Origin: Thiotrichaceae bacterium
GTDB taxonomy: Bacteria > Pseudomonadota > Gammaproteobacteria > Thiotrichales > Thiotrichaceae
NCBI GenBank assembly: GCA_015494435.1
Contig: WGBH01000336.1
Location: forward strand, 1 to 12,227
Reading direction: 5' to 3'
Length of the DNA: 12,227 nt
Both the position numbers and the translations under genes were made by a program. The notes beneath the pieces were generated by a model. The model did no database searches. It was not told the DNA's origin and saw only the letters and a program-made list of their open reading frames with translations. Every line of letters begins with the position of its first letter. Position 1 is the first letter of the stretch. This document shows positions 1 to 6,459 of the stretch, in pieces.

Positions 1-4
1 AAAG

Positions 5-39
5 CTTCAAGTAGAGATTAATAGTATCTCTACTTGAAG
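5..39. repeat. perfect 14-bp hairpin
   Basis: Positions 5-18 and 26-39 are perfect reverse complements around a 7-nt loop. The hairpin lies about 115 bp past the 3' end of the minus-strand peptidase gene. No T-run follows on either strand, so it is not a canonical Rho-independent terminator. It may be a palindromic repeat or an mRNA 3'-end structure. The rest of 1-155 shows nothing recognisable. Confidence 0.7.
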
Positions 40-155
40 TGGAATAGTGATGCAGGTAAAGAGTAACTATCAAGTGTTACTCAAACGATGAAGTTTAGAT
101 TTATAGATTTTCTTATACTATTTTATAGATATTTGTAGGTTTTTCTTGTCGACTC

Positions 156-1103
156 TTAAATTCTATTTAATAATTTATTGCTGGCTTCAATCAAGGCAGC
201 TCTAATTGCGGTTTCGCTTGCCGCATGACCTGCTTCTTGTACAATAAATAATTCAGAAAGCGGTAAACGTTGATGCAGGGCATAGGCTTGTTCAATCGGG
301 CAAATCATATCGTAACGACCATGAATAATATAACAGGGAATATCACAGAGACGCTCTGCATTATTGAGCAGTTGATTGTCCTCTAAAAAGCCATTATGCA
401 CAAAATAATGCGCTTCTAAAGTGGCGAGACTTAAGGCGGTATGAGGGTCGGAAAAATGTTCAAGCAAGCGTTTATGTGGACGCAAGGTAGCGGTTCTTGC
501 TTCCCATAATGACCATGCTTTTGCTGCTTGCATACGCGCAATTTCATTATCTCCTGTTAAACGCTTGTGATAAGCCTGTAATAGATCGTCTTGTTCCTCT
601 ACGGGGATCGGCGCAATAAAATCTTGCCAATAATCAGGATAAAACTGACTGGTTCCGTATTGATAAAACCATTGGATTTCCTTTGCGGTGCACAGATAAA
701 TACCACGAATAATCATTCCCGATACCGCTTCAGGATGTGCCTCTGCATAAGCAAGAGCTAGTGTTGAGCCCCAAGAGCCACCAGCGATGACCCATTTTTC
801 AATTTCAAAATATTGACGAATTTTTTCAATATCTGCAATAAGATGTTGCGTGGTATTTTGTCGCAATTGGGCATGTGGTATGGAACGACCACAACCGCGT
901 TGGTCAAATAAAATAATACGGTATTTTTCAGGATCAAATAATTGGCGATGATACGCTTCACAACCCGCACCTGGACCACCGTGTAAAAATACAACGGGTA
1001 TGCCATCTTCTGAGCCACATTCCTCGACATAAATCTCATGTAAATCATCCACAGCTAAATAAAAATGTTGATTTTCATGGATAGGTGGGAAAAGTTCAGA
1101 CAT
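156..1103 (-). CDS. pip: proline iminopeptidase (peptidase family S33)
   Basis: This is a cytosolic alpha/beta-hydrolase that removes N-terminal proline from peptides. Of its 315 residues, HGGPG at 41-45 supplies the oxyanion region, GGSWGS at 108-113 carries the nucleophile Ser110, Asp265 lies in GRYD, and His293 lies in EAGH. The triad spacing and full length match the Serratia/Xanthomonas-type enzyme, whose triad as I recall it is shifted by about three residues. The HGGPGAGC and DQRGCGRS blocks separate it from generic hydrolases. The start is supported by an AAGGA ribosome site (its complement is at 1112-1116) 8 nt before the ATG. It is divergent from the phytase-like gene at 1243 across 139 bp. 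A weak minus-strand promoter with a GATAAT-like -10 could lie in that gap. The gene appears intact. Confidence 0.95.
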   Translation of the reverse strand: MSELFPPIHENQHFYLAVDDLHEIYVEECGSEDGIPVVFLHGGPGAGCEAYHRQLFDPEKYRIILFDQRGCGRSIPHAQLRQNTTQHLIADIEKIRQYFEIEKWVIAGGSWGSTLALAYAEAHPEAVSGMIIRGIYLCTAKEIQWFYQYGTSQFYPDYWQDFIAPIPVEEQDDLLQAYHKRLTGDNEIARMQAAKAWSLWEARTATLRPHKRLLEHFSDPHTALSLATLEAHYFVHNGFLEDNQLLNNAERLCDIPCYIIHGRYDMICPIEQAYALHQRLPLSELFIVQEAGHAASETAIRAALIEASNKLLNRI

Positions 1104-1201
1104 GATATTGTTCCTTAATTTTATTTATATTATCGGATCTAAATGATAATGCATTACAAATTATTTGCCTATTAGGATCTCCTTATTTTATTTCTTGGCA
1201 A

Positions 1202-1210
1202 TGCTATAAT
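1202..1210 (+). promoter_or_regulatory. extended -10 promoter for the phytase-like gene
   Basis: TGCTATAAT is a perfect extended -10 element (TGnTATAAT). No good -35 lies at the usual distance, as is allowed for extended -10 promoters. It would start transcription near 1217 and leave a leader of about 26 nt before the ATG at 1243. The functional assignment is inferred from sequence match and position. Confidence 0.5.
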
Positions 1211-1242
1211 TAAGCTTTATTACTCAAACACTAACCCGCCTT

Positions 1243-2244
1243 ATGCTCTTTATAAAAAATATAAAAAACACCTGTTTGTTTAAATTATCGCTTATTTTCT
1301 CAAGTCTCTTTTTTAGCGCATCTGTTTTAGCCAATCATTTTGTTTACCAATTTGTTCCTGAAGATTTTACCACTACTGAGTTTATGCAATTACGACAGAT
1401 CAGCAGTTTAGGAATCGGTACACAAAAGGTAAATGGGCTTACGGTGAATGAGTTATCAGGTCTAGCTTGGGATGCGGAGAAACAATTACTTTACGCAATC
1501 TCTGATTCGGCGATTTTATACTATATTAAACCGATCATTAAACAGGGTAAGCTTACTGCCGCAAAAGTAGTACAAGCTTATCCCTTAAAGGATAAAAAAG
1601 GCAAGGCATTAAAGGGTAAATACCGTGATTCAGAAGGGCTGTCATTAAAGCATAATCAACAAGGCAGAGTGACAGAGCTTATTATTTCTTTTGAACGCAA
1701 ATTTCGAGTGAGTCGTTTTGATTTAAAGGGTAAGTTTTTAGGTCATATCAAACTGCCTAAAGTATTGCGTAAGAAGAAAAATTATCAAAGTAAAAATAAA
1801 GGCTTAGAAAGTGTAACTCTGCATCCCAAATGGGGAGTAATCACTGCTCCAGAACGCCCTTTGAAAATAGCGCCCCCTCATTATCACACCCTCTATTCGA
1901 GTAAAGGACAGATTTGGCATTTCAAAGAAAGTGTACATAGAAATAGCTCAGTGACAGGGCTAGAAACTTTACCAAATGGGGATATCTTAGTGCTTGAGCG
2001 TTCTTATAATGGACTGTTTAGTGCCATGGTGATTAGTTTGCGCCAAGTTAAACTCTCTGCTTGTAATCAACAACACCAATGTGAAGTGATTGATATCGCT
2101 GTTTTTAATAGCCTTGATGGATGGCGTATTGATAACTTTGAGGGACTAACACACTATAAAGGCAATCAATATTTTATGGTATCAGATGATAATGAAAGCC
2201 CTCTGCAAAGCACGGTGTTAGTTTTATTTGAGCTTAAAGAATGA
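1243..2244 (+). CDS. secreted esterase-like/phytase-like beta-propeller protein
   Basis: The 333-residue protein begins with a basic segment and a hydrophobic stretch (about 12-28) ending VLA before Asn31, a plausible Sec signal peptide, so it should be periplasmic or extracellular. The mature part has the repeated blade motifs of the phytase-like (esterase-like activity of phytase) family. These are ELSGLAWD at 70-77 with ISD at 86-88, DSEGLSL at 129-135, GLES at 187-190, a TGLETLPNGDILVLER blade at 238-253, and NFEGLT at 298-303 followed by MVSDDN at 312-317. Acidic residues of the EGL/SD motifs are the kind that bind metal in the fold. The substrate is unknown, and family membership does not prove phytase activity. 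Cys274 and Cys280 could form a disulfide. No clear Shine-Dalgarno precedes the ATG. It converges with comF, with 10 bp between them. Confidence 0.85.
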   Translation: MLFIKNIKNTCLFKLSLIFSSLFFSASVLANHFVYQFVPEDFTTTEFMQLRQISSLGIGTQKVNGLTVNELSGLAWDAEKQLLYAISDSAILYYIKPIIKQGKLTAAKVVQAYPLKDKKGKALKGKYRDSEGLSLKHNQQGRVTELIISFERKFRVSRFDLKGKFLGHIKLPKVLRKKKNYQSKNKGLESVTLHPKWGVITAPERPLKIAPPHYHTLYSSKGQIWHFKESVHRNSSVTGLETLPNGDILVLERSYNGLFSAMVISLRQVKLSACNQQHQCEVIDIAVFNSLDGWRIDNFEGLTHYKGNQYFMVSDDNESPLQSTVLVLFELKE

Positions 2245-2254
2245 TACAAGCATT

Positions 2255-2953
2255 TTATTTAGAATGATGCGTAGCGCGTGCAACAGCCCATACGCCAACG
2301 GTTTTTACCCCCTCTTTTTTTAATAAATGCGCCAATTCATAAACGGTTGTACCTGTTGTTACCACATCATCAACTAAAACAATATGCTGAGCGGAGATTG
2401 GTTTAATGAGCGTAAAACTGTGACGCAAATTCTTACGACGTTCAACCGCATTTAATAAAGATTGTGCTTGTGTGTATTTTGCTCGTCGAATAAGCCCCGT
2501 TGATACAGGAATAGCAAGTGTTTTTGAAATAGGTCGTGCAATCTCTAAAGCCTGATTAAACCCCCGTTGGCGTAAACGTTTTTTGTGCAAAGGGACGGGG
2601 ATAATGATTTCAGGTAAAGGAATGGAATGATAAAGAGAGTGTGCTTGCAGTGTGGTTAGTAATAACTGTGCAAAGATTTTGGCATGAACTAAATGGTGCT
2701 GGAACTTTAGCTGAGAGACAAGATAGCTAACAGGATAAGCATAATGCAAACTACTAATGAGATAATCAATTGGAGGCAAAGATTGTTGGCATTGGCCACA
2801 TAACGTATTATTCAATTTGTTTTTTAAGGGTAAACCACAACGATAACAACAAGATGGAATGCGGGGTAAATCTTGCAAGCAAGATTCACATAAAGAAATG
2901 TTAGACCCTACTTTTTCCCCACATAACACACAGCAAGGCGCGAATAAATACAT
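2255..2953 (-). CDS. comF: ComF family phosphoribosyltransferase-like protein
   Basis: This 232-residue protein belongs to the ComF/GntX family, linked to DNA uptake and use. Its exact biochemical role is not settled. The N-terminus has a zinc-finger-like set of cysteine pairs, CVLC (8-11), CESC (22-25), CYRC (36-39) and CGQC (52-55). A linker follows, then the family block PVPLHKKRLRQRGFNQ at 119-134. The PRPP-binding loop IVLVDDVVTTGTT at 191-203 is intact. The length is typical. The start has a GAGGG-type ribosome site (complement at 2961-2966) about 7 nt upstream. It stands alone on the minus strand, converges with the phytase-like gene, and has no other competence gene beside it here. 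Confidence 0.92.
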   Translation of the reverse strand: MYLFAPCCVLCGEKVGSNISLCESCLQDLPRIPSCCYRCGLPLKNKLNNTLCGQCQQSLPPIDYLISSLHYAYPVSYLVSQLKFQHHLVHAKIFAQLLLTTLQAHSLYHSIPLPEIIIPVPLHKKRLRQRGFNQALEIARPISKTLAIPVSTGLIRRAKYTQAQSLLNAVERRKNLRHSFTLIKPISAQHIVLVDDVVTTGTTVYELAHLLKKEGVKTVGVWAVARATHHSK

Positions 2954-3041
2954 TAAAAATCCCTCTAAATGAAATATGTTAAAAATATAATCACTTGAAA
3001 AGCAATAGAAGAAATACTGAAGACATAGAATAGAGATGTCC

Positions 3042-3047
3042 TATAAT
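3042..3047 (+). promoter_or_regulatory. possible -10 box upstream of the 111-aa gene
   Basis: TATAAT is a perfect -10 match in an AT-rich stretch, but no convincing -35 is present at 16-18 bp. If it is used, the transcript would carry a leader of about 160 nt containing both hairpins at 3070-3153 before the gene at 3213. This is inference from the motif alone. Confidence 0.3.
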
Positions 3048-3050
3048 ATA

Positions 3051-3191
3051 ATGGCAATCTCTGTCTTAAGAGCAGTGTTCTTATGTAACACTCTCCGTAG
3101 GCTTGAGATGTTAATAAAAATAGTCGTAAAGGAAGGTTTATTACTTAATAAACGCCTAAATACAACCGATAGATTAGAATTAATTGAATAG
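3051..3191 (+). CDS. possible 46-codon leader ORF
   Basis: An uninterrupted frame of 46 codons (starting MAISVLRAVF, ending DRLELIE) runs from ATG 3051 to TAG 3189-3191. It ends 21 nt before the start of the next gene on the same strand. An internal in-frame ATG at 3108 is an alternative start. No Shine-Dalgarno is visible before 3051, and the TATAAT box lies almost on top of the start, which argues against translation from that ATG. The peptide has leucine/basic helical character but resembles nothing I know. It may be chance. Confidence 0.2.
   Translation: MAISVLRAVFLCNTLRRLEMLIKIVVKEGLLLNKRLNTTDRLELIE
3070..3095 (+). other. leader hairpin
   Basis: GAG-c-AGTGTT (3070-3079) pairs with AACACTCTC (3087-3095), giving nine pairs with one bulged C and a 7-nt loop. 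It lies upstream of the 111-residue protein gene. There is no T-run, so it is not a simple terminator. It could be a leader structure or sit inside the small upstream ORF. Confidence 0.45.
3136..3153. promoter_or_regulatory. AT-rich dyad, possible operator
   Basis: GTTTATTA (3136-3143) and TAATAAAC (3146-3153) are perfect reverse complements two bases apart. A tight dyad of this size, 60 bp before a gene, can be a dimeric regulator site or a small hairpin. No known regulator consensus was recognised. Confidence 0.35.
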
Positions 3192-3212
3192 AAAAGAGGA
3201 ATAAAGAAATTT

Positions 3213-3548
3213 ATGAATTTCAATACGATTAAGCGAGCTTGTATAAGCTTAAACTATCAAGATAAATTACGTCTTGCGCAATATCTGACACAAGCTGCTA
3301 AAGCGGAAGCACCCATCATAGATAGAACCTATGAGGATAATGATGGAAATGTAGATGATGTGACCTATGTACGACAACGGTTAGTAAAATTACGTCCGAA
3401 GAAGAAAAAAGCAGTGATGAACTCAATTCGTACCATGTTTCAATTGCAAGGAGGTATTACAGATGAAGAAATTGAGGTGATTATTAATGAATTAGAATAT
3501 GATGGCTTCCTCACTGTAGTTGATAATAAAATAATCTATAACGACTAA
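3213..3548 (+). CDS. hypothetical 111-residue protein, possibly winged-helix-like
   Basis: I do not recognise the family. The protein has no signal peptide or membrane segment and should be cytosolic. Residues 4-32 form a likely helix pair (IKRACISLNYQDKLRLAQYL). An acidic linker at 36-50 follows, then a strongly basic patch at 57-67 (RLVKLRPKKKK). Residues 66-109 read as two helices and a beta hairpin: AVMNSIRTMF, then GGITDEEIEVIINELEYDGFL, then a TVVDNKIIY strand. That order resembles a small winged helix that binds nucleic acid. This is an inference from pattern, not a homology call. An AGAGGA ribosome site at 3195-3200 is rather far (12 nt) from the ATG. The leader upstream carries two dyads and a short ORF. 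Confidence 0.7.
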   Translation: MNFNTIKRACISLNYQDKLRLAQYLTQAAKAEAPIIDRTYEDNDGNVDDVTYVRQRLVKLRPKKKKAVMNSIRTMFQLQGGITDEEIEVIINELEYDGFLTVVDNKIIYND

Positions 3549-3610
3549 GAAATGTGAAGAAATATGAAGAAATTCCAGATGACTTCATACATCTAAACAA
3601 GGAAATGTGA
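3549..3610 (+). repeat. short degenerate GAAATGTGAA repeats
   Basis: Immediately after the stop codon, a 10-mer recurs as GAAATGTGAA (3549-3558) and GAAATATGAA (3559-3568), with a partial third unit at 3569. GAAATGTGA returns at 3602-3610. The array is short and imperfect and may be simple-sequence drift in a 3' untranslated region. Confidence 0.35.
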
Positions 3611-3661
3611 GAATAAAATTTCTGTCCGTTGTTTATATCTATAAGTCTCGGTATTTTTTAT

Positions 3662-3737
3662 GGTATGGATTCCTCTGGGTTTAACTTCCTTTCGTTTAGT
3701 ATAAACGTTGATAAAGGAGAGGGGAAGAATCCATATC
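3662..3737. repeat. long imperfect hairpin between convergent genes
   Basis: The arms TATGGATTC (3664-3672) and GAATCCATA (3727-3735) close a stem whose centre is a second hairpin. In that inner part, CGTTTA (3693-3698) pairs with TAAACG (3702-3707) over a 3-nt loop, and TCCTTT (3687-3692) pairs with AAAGGA (3713-3718) across a bulge. Outer bases extend the match to about 3662-3737 with one mismatch. The element fills the gap between the ends of two convergent genes. It could work as a bidirectional transcript end or be a mobile palindromic element. Confidence 0.6.
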
Positions 3738-3755
3738 ATTGATTTGAGATGACTC

Positions 3756-4376
3756 TTATTTTCTGAGCTGAGCTGAAAGACCCGTGCGTTCTAAGTAATT
3801 TTCTAGGGGTTCTAAATCCGCCTGACTTGGATATTTTGCTACTTCTCCTTTTAGTGTTAGACGTTCTGGTAACTCTTTAGATAAGCTAAATGCCTCATGT
3901 GTCGCTATAATTTTTGGGCATTTACCCTTACGGACTAAACGTGCATTAGCCCAACCAATAATGCGTCCAAATCGTCCGTCTTCACGCCATTCTGTCCAGT
4001 CTTTAAAGGCCACCTCATTTTTCGGCCCCATAGTAGTAAGCTGAAGTGTCATATGATCATGACCTATGTCCTTAGCATAATCACCGGTCATTTTTAACTC
4101 ATCACCTTCTTGATAATACCGTCCATTCCAATCGGGAAAACTCAACGAATACCAAATACCTTCAATACTATTATTAGCGGCATTCACAGTATAAGGTGAA
4201 AAACAAATGACTTGCGTTGCCGATTGTGTATGTACAGGGCTTACATCATTGAAAGCGGTAATATTCCAACGATTCCCCCCATCGTATACATTAGGTTTAG
4301 GAACAGCTGATAAGGCAACCGACGTAGTTAAACAAACGAGACTCAAACTCGTTAATATTTTTCCATAAATGTTCAT
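3756..4376 (-). CDS. hypothetical secreted protein
   Basis: I do not recognise the family. The 206-residue protein starts with a Sec-type signal peptide, basic then hydrophobic at 7-23, with a likely cut after ALSA at 21-24. The mature part is rich in aromatic and beta-prone segments: YDGGNRWNITAFND (31-44), GIWYSLSFPDWNGRYYQEGD (73-92), GHDHMTLQL (105-113), FKDWTEWREDGRFGRIIGWANARL (124-147). Cys58 and Cys153 are the only mature cysteines and could form a disulfide. The DWNGRYYQEGD and EDGRFGR..GWANA blocks look like conserved signatures that could seed a family search. A charged C-terminal helical region (163-206) follows. The ribosome site is weak. A strong hairpin lies 30-65 bp upstream. 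It converges with the 111-residue gene. Confidence 0.72.
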   Translation of the reverse strand: MNIYGKILTSLSLVCLTTSVALSAVPKPNVYDGGNRWNITAFNDVSPVHTQSATQVICFSPYTVNAANNSIEGIWYSLSFPDWNGRYYQEGDELKMTGDYAKDIGHDHMTLQLTTMGPKNEVAFKDWTEWREDGRFGRIIGWANARLVRKGKCPKIIATHEAFSLSKELPERLTLKGEVAKYPSQADLEPLENYLERTGLSAQLRK

Positions 4377-4407
4377 TATTTAGATTCCATCTTATGATTT
4401 TTTTTAA

Positions 4408-4442
4408 AAGATCCAATCACTTCACCTCGCTAATTGGATCTT
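4408..4442. repeat. 10-bp hairpin upstream of the secreted protein gene
   Basis: AAGATCCAAT (4408-4417) and ATTGGATCTT (4433-4442) pair perfectly over a 15-nt loop. Read on the minus strand, the stem is followed by TTTTAAAAAAAATC. It could therefore act as a leaky terminator or leader structure 30 bp before the minus-strand start at 4376. No other motif explains it. Confidence 0.5.
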
Positions 4443-4575
4443 AGAGATCAACTTATCTAATAGGGAACTTATATAATTTAAATCATCTAAAATTTTTGTA
4501 TGACTGAGTAAATTCAATAAGTGGATATCTATTGATAAGCTATGGGAAAGAATAAAAGAAGCCTTTTGTTGATTC

Positions 4576-4591
4576 TGTGAAATATGTCACA
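4576..4591. promoter_or_regulatory. CRP/FNR-superfamily operator, CRP-type consensus
   Basis: TGTGA-AATATG-TCACA matches both half-sites of the gammaproteobacterial CRP (Vfr/Clp-type) operator exactly, with the canonical 6-bp spacer. It sits in the intergenic region between the minus-strand secreted protein gene (start 4376) and the plus-strand patatin gene (start 4880). Downstream, TATAGA at 4621-4626 is a possible -10 box for the plus strand. Which gene it controls cannot be decided from sequence alone. The distances are about 205 bp to the first gene and 295 bp to the second. Confidence 0.6.
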
Positions 4592-4666
4592 AAACTAGAA
4601 TAAATATTGCAATCGAACTCTATAGATCGGAGAGATATTTTCTGAGAATGGAAATGCAAAGAATTA

Positions 4667-4693
4667 GCCCGACGGGTTTTGTAACCCCGTTGG
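4667..4693 (-). repeat. 27-bp palindromic repeat, copy A
   Basis: This copy belongs to a dispersed palindrome whose core reads CGACGGGGTTAC then AAACCCCGTCGGGC; it lies in inverse orientation here. Compared with the copies at 8081-8107 and 11510-11536, it differs at only a few positions, some of them reducing pairing. It lies in the leader region of the patatin gene, after the CRP-type site. Confidence 0.75.
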
Positions 4694-4700
4694 AATGTTT

Positions 4701-4751
4701 TAAAGAAGCCTTGCAACTAGACTGGATAGTTTTGTTCGCAATGACGGGGTG
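4701..4751 (-). repeat. possible CGTCATTGCGAA-type dispersed repeat
   Basis: On the minus strand the segment reads CCGTCATTGCGAACAAAA near 4733-4750, then ATCCAGTC, then a GCAAGGCTTC stretch. This recalls the CGTCATTGCGAG...CAATCCAG palindromic repeats scattered in several bacterial genomes (Coxiella and Rickettsia type). The resemblance is from memory. Only one copy is in the window. Confidence 0.3.
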
Positions 4752-4766
4752 GAAAACAGAAATATT

Positions 4767-4793
4767 GCGACGGGGTAATACACCCTGTCGTGC
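4767..4793 (+). repeat. 27-bp palindromic repeat, copy B
   Basis: GCGACGGGGT at the left and CCCTGTCG at the right identify a diverged copy of the same palindrome as 4667-4693, in the opposite orientation and 73 bp away. Two inverted copies in one leader could also pair with each other. The leader then runs about 85 bp to the patatin start. Confidence 0.65.
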
Positions 4794-4879
4794 TTAATTT
4801 TACTGTTAAGGTTACTCCAAGAAAATAAACGCCTATACTTCCCAGGCAAGCAAAAAAAATAATATGAGAGGGATTATTT

Positions 4880-6214
4880 GTGTACCAATTTATTTTTGCT
4901 TTATCAATAATATGGCTGTTATCAGCCTGTTCTACCTATGGGGAAATAAGAAATGAACCAATTCAAGCCAAAGGGATAAAAAAGAGTTACTCTTTAAAGT
5001 CTTTCCACAACAAGTTTTCTGATAGTGATAGTTTTGTGATTTTATCCTTTTCAGGTGGGGGTACACGCGCTGCCGCACTTGCCTATGGGGTGTTGCAAGC
5101 ATTGCGTGATACCTCCTTTGTTAGCAATGTAAAACCAATGCGTCTTCTTGATGATGTGGATGTTATTAGCTCTGTCTCTGGTGGAAGTTTTACTGCTGCC
5201 TATTATGGTCTTTATGGTGACAAACTCTTTTATGATTTCAAAAAGGTGTTTTTATATCACCATATTGAAAAGAAAATTATGAAACGTTTTCTTAATCCCT
5301 TTTTCATTATTTCACCACAAGGACGCACCGAAGCGGCGATTGAATACTACCAACGTACCATTTTTAAATACGCCACCTTTGATGACATGATGCGTCCTAA
5401 TGCACCGATGATTATTATTAATGCATCGGATTTAGGCTACGGTGTGCGTTTTTCCTTTACACAAGAATATTTTGATTTACTCTGCTCAGATCTTAGCACT
5501 TTTCCTATTGCGCGTGCGGTAACGGCCTCTTCTGCTGTACCACTGGTTTTTAATCCCGTTGTACTTAAAAACCATGATAAATGTGCCAAAAAATCACTAA
5601 AAATATCACAAGGGACACAAGATAAAAATAATCTTGAATTGCAAATGATGCTTAAAGGATTAAATAGCTATGAAAATAAAGCGCATCGCAAATTTGTACA
5701 TCTTGTTGATGGCGGGATTACTGATAATCTAGGCTTACGTTCCCTGCATGATATGTTGAAAGTAGCAGGCGGGGCTAAAGTTTTAATGAAACAATTAAAG
5801 CTACACGCTCCAAAAAGAATCGTTCTTATTTCTGTTGATGCCTCCACAGAACCTGAACTACTTATGGATAATACGCGTCGCCGTCCGTCAATCACCGAAA
5901 CCATTGGCGCTATGAGCAACGCCCAATTGCACCGTTATAATGTCGCAACGGTGGAGTTATTAAAAGACCAACTACAGCAATGGTCACAGCAATTATCAAC
6001 CCCCGACAATAAAATCAAACCCTATTTTATTCGGTTGGGTTTTAAAGACTTAAAATCATCCAAACAACAGCAATATTTTAATACTATCCCAACCAGTTTT
6101 TCATTAACTCGCGAGCAAGTGGATAGATTAATAAGCGTAGGGCAACAATTAATAAGTGAGAATAGAGGCTATCAGCAATTATTAGGGGATATAAAAGCAA
6201 TCTCCAGCCAATGA
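4880..6214 (+). CDS. patatin-like phospholipase, predicted lipoprotein
   Basis: The 444-residue protein starts with GTG, preceded at 7 nt by GAGAGGG (4866-4872). A short signal ends in the lipobox LLSAC, so Cys17 should be lipidated and the protein membrane-anchored. The patatin domain begins at about 52. It has the oxyanion loop SGGGTRA at 58-64, the nucleophile Ser100 in SSVSGGS (97-103), and the catalytic Asp278 in VDGGITDN. The usual GxSxG elbow is SVSGG here, with Ser replacing the first Gly. SSAVPLVFNP at 217-226 is another conserved block. The Ser-Asp dyad is intact, so lipid acyl-hydrolase activity is likely, though the substrate is unknown. The C-terminal 340-444 is helical and Gln-rich. 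The gene stands alone. Its upstream region holds a CRP-type site and two palindromes. Confidence 0.9.
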   Translation: MYQFIFALSIIWLLSACSTYGEIRNEPIQAKGIKKSYSLKSFHNKFSDSDSFVILSFSGGGTRAAALAYGVLQALRDTSFVSNVKPMRLLDDVDVISSVSGGSFTAAYYGLYGDKLFYDFKKVFLYHHIEKKIMKRFLNPFFIISPQGRTEAAIEYYQRTIFKYATFDDMMRPNAPMIIINASDLGYGVRFSFTQEYFDLLCSDLSTFPIARAVTASSAVPLVFNPVVLKNHDKCAKKSLKISQGTQDKNNLELQMMLKGLNSYENKAHRKFVHLVDGGITDNLGLRSLHDMLKVAGGAKVLMKQLKLHAPKRIVLISVDASTEPELLMDNTRRRPSITETIGAMSNAQLHRYNVATVELLKDQLQQWSQQLSTPDNKIKPYFIRLGFKDLKSSKQQQYFNTIPTSFSLTREQVDRLISVGQQLISENRGYQQLLGDIKAISSQ

Positions 6215-6234
6215 TTTCCTGATATAAAGAAGTC

Positions 6235-6292
6235 AAAGCTTTAGCTTTTCCTATGTATTGACTAAAACGCTAAAGTTTTCACTCCTTTAAAA
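6235..6292 (+). repeat. AAGCTTTCACTCCTTT-type repeat pair
   Basis: The locus holds a palindromic AAAGCTTTAGCTTTTC (6235-6250) and a CGCTAAAGTTTTCACTCCTTT-like unit (about 6268-6289). The same two-part arrangement recurs at 8110-8161, so this is a second dispersed repeat family. It begins about 20 bp after the patatin stop codon. Confidence 0.55.
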
Positions 6293-6363
6293 TCTGCCAG
6301 ATAGTCTTCAAAATTAATAAATATTTGTTTGTTTATTTGTTCTACTAATGCGGATAACATCAT
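6262..6363 (-). CDS. possible 33-aa peptide, repeat-truncated
   Basis: A minus-strand frame of 33 codons (MMLSALVEQI..NFEDYLADF..TLAF) starts at 6363. On that strand it is preceded by TAGGAATAGG, a plausible ribosome site. Its last codons (GVKTLAF) are encoded by the dispersed repeat at 6264-6292, so it may be the N-terminus of a longer gene cut by repeat insertion, or chance. I recognise no family. Confidence 0.22.
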   Translation of the reverse strand: MMLSALVEQINKQIFINFEDYLADFKGVKTLAF

Positions 6364-6459
6364 CCTATTCCTAACTAATCAGTATTTTTTAACTATAGAA
6401 AATATCATACCTTTTTTTCTATACTTAAAATTTATGGTGAAACAATTTGGAGCAAAGTA

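Noticed and set aside
758..1048. 96-codon minus-strand frame
   Set aside because: It lies inside the proline iminopeptidase gene in another frame, and its product has no family resemblance.
3041..3223. 60-codon minus-strand frame
   Set aside because: It overlaps the start of the 111-residue gene, has no ribosome site and is only hydrophobic low-complexity sequence.
5668..5919. 83-codon minus-strand frame
   Set aside because: It is antisense to the conserved catalytic region of the patatin gene.
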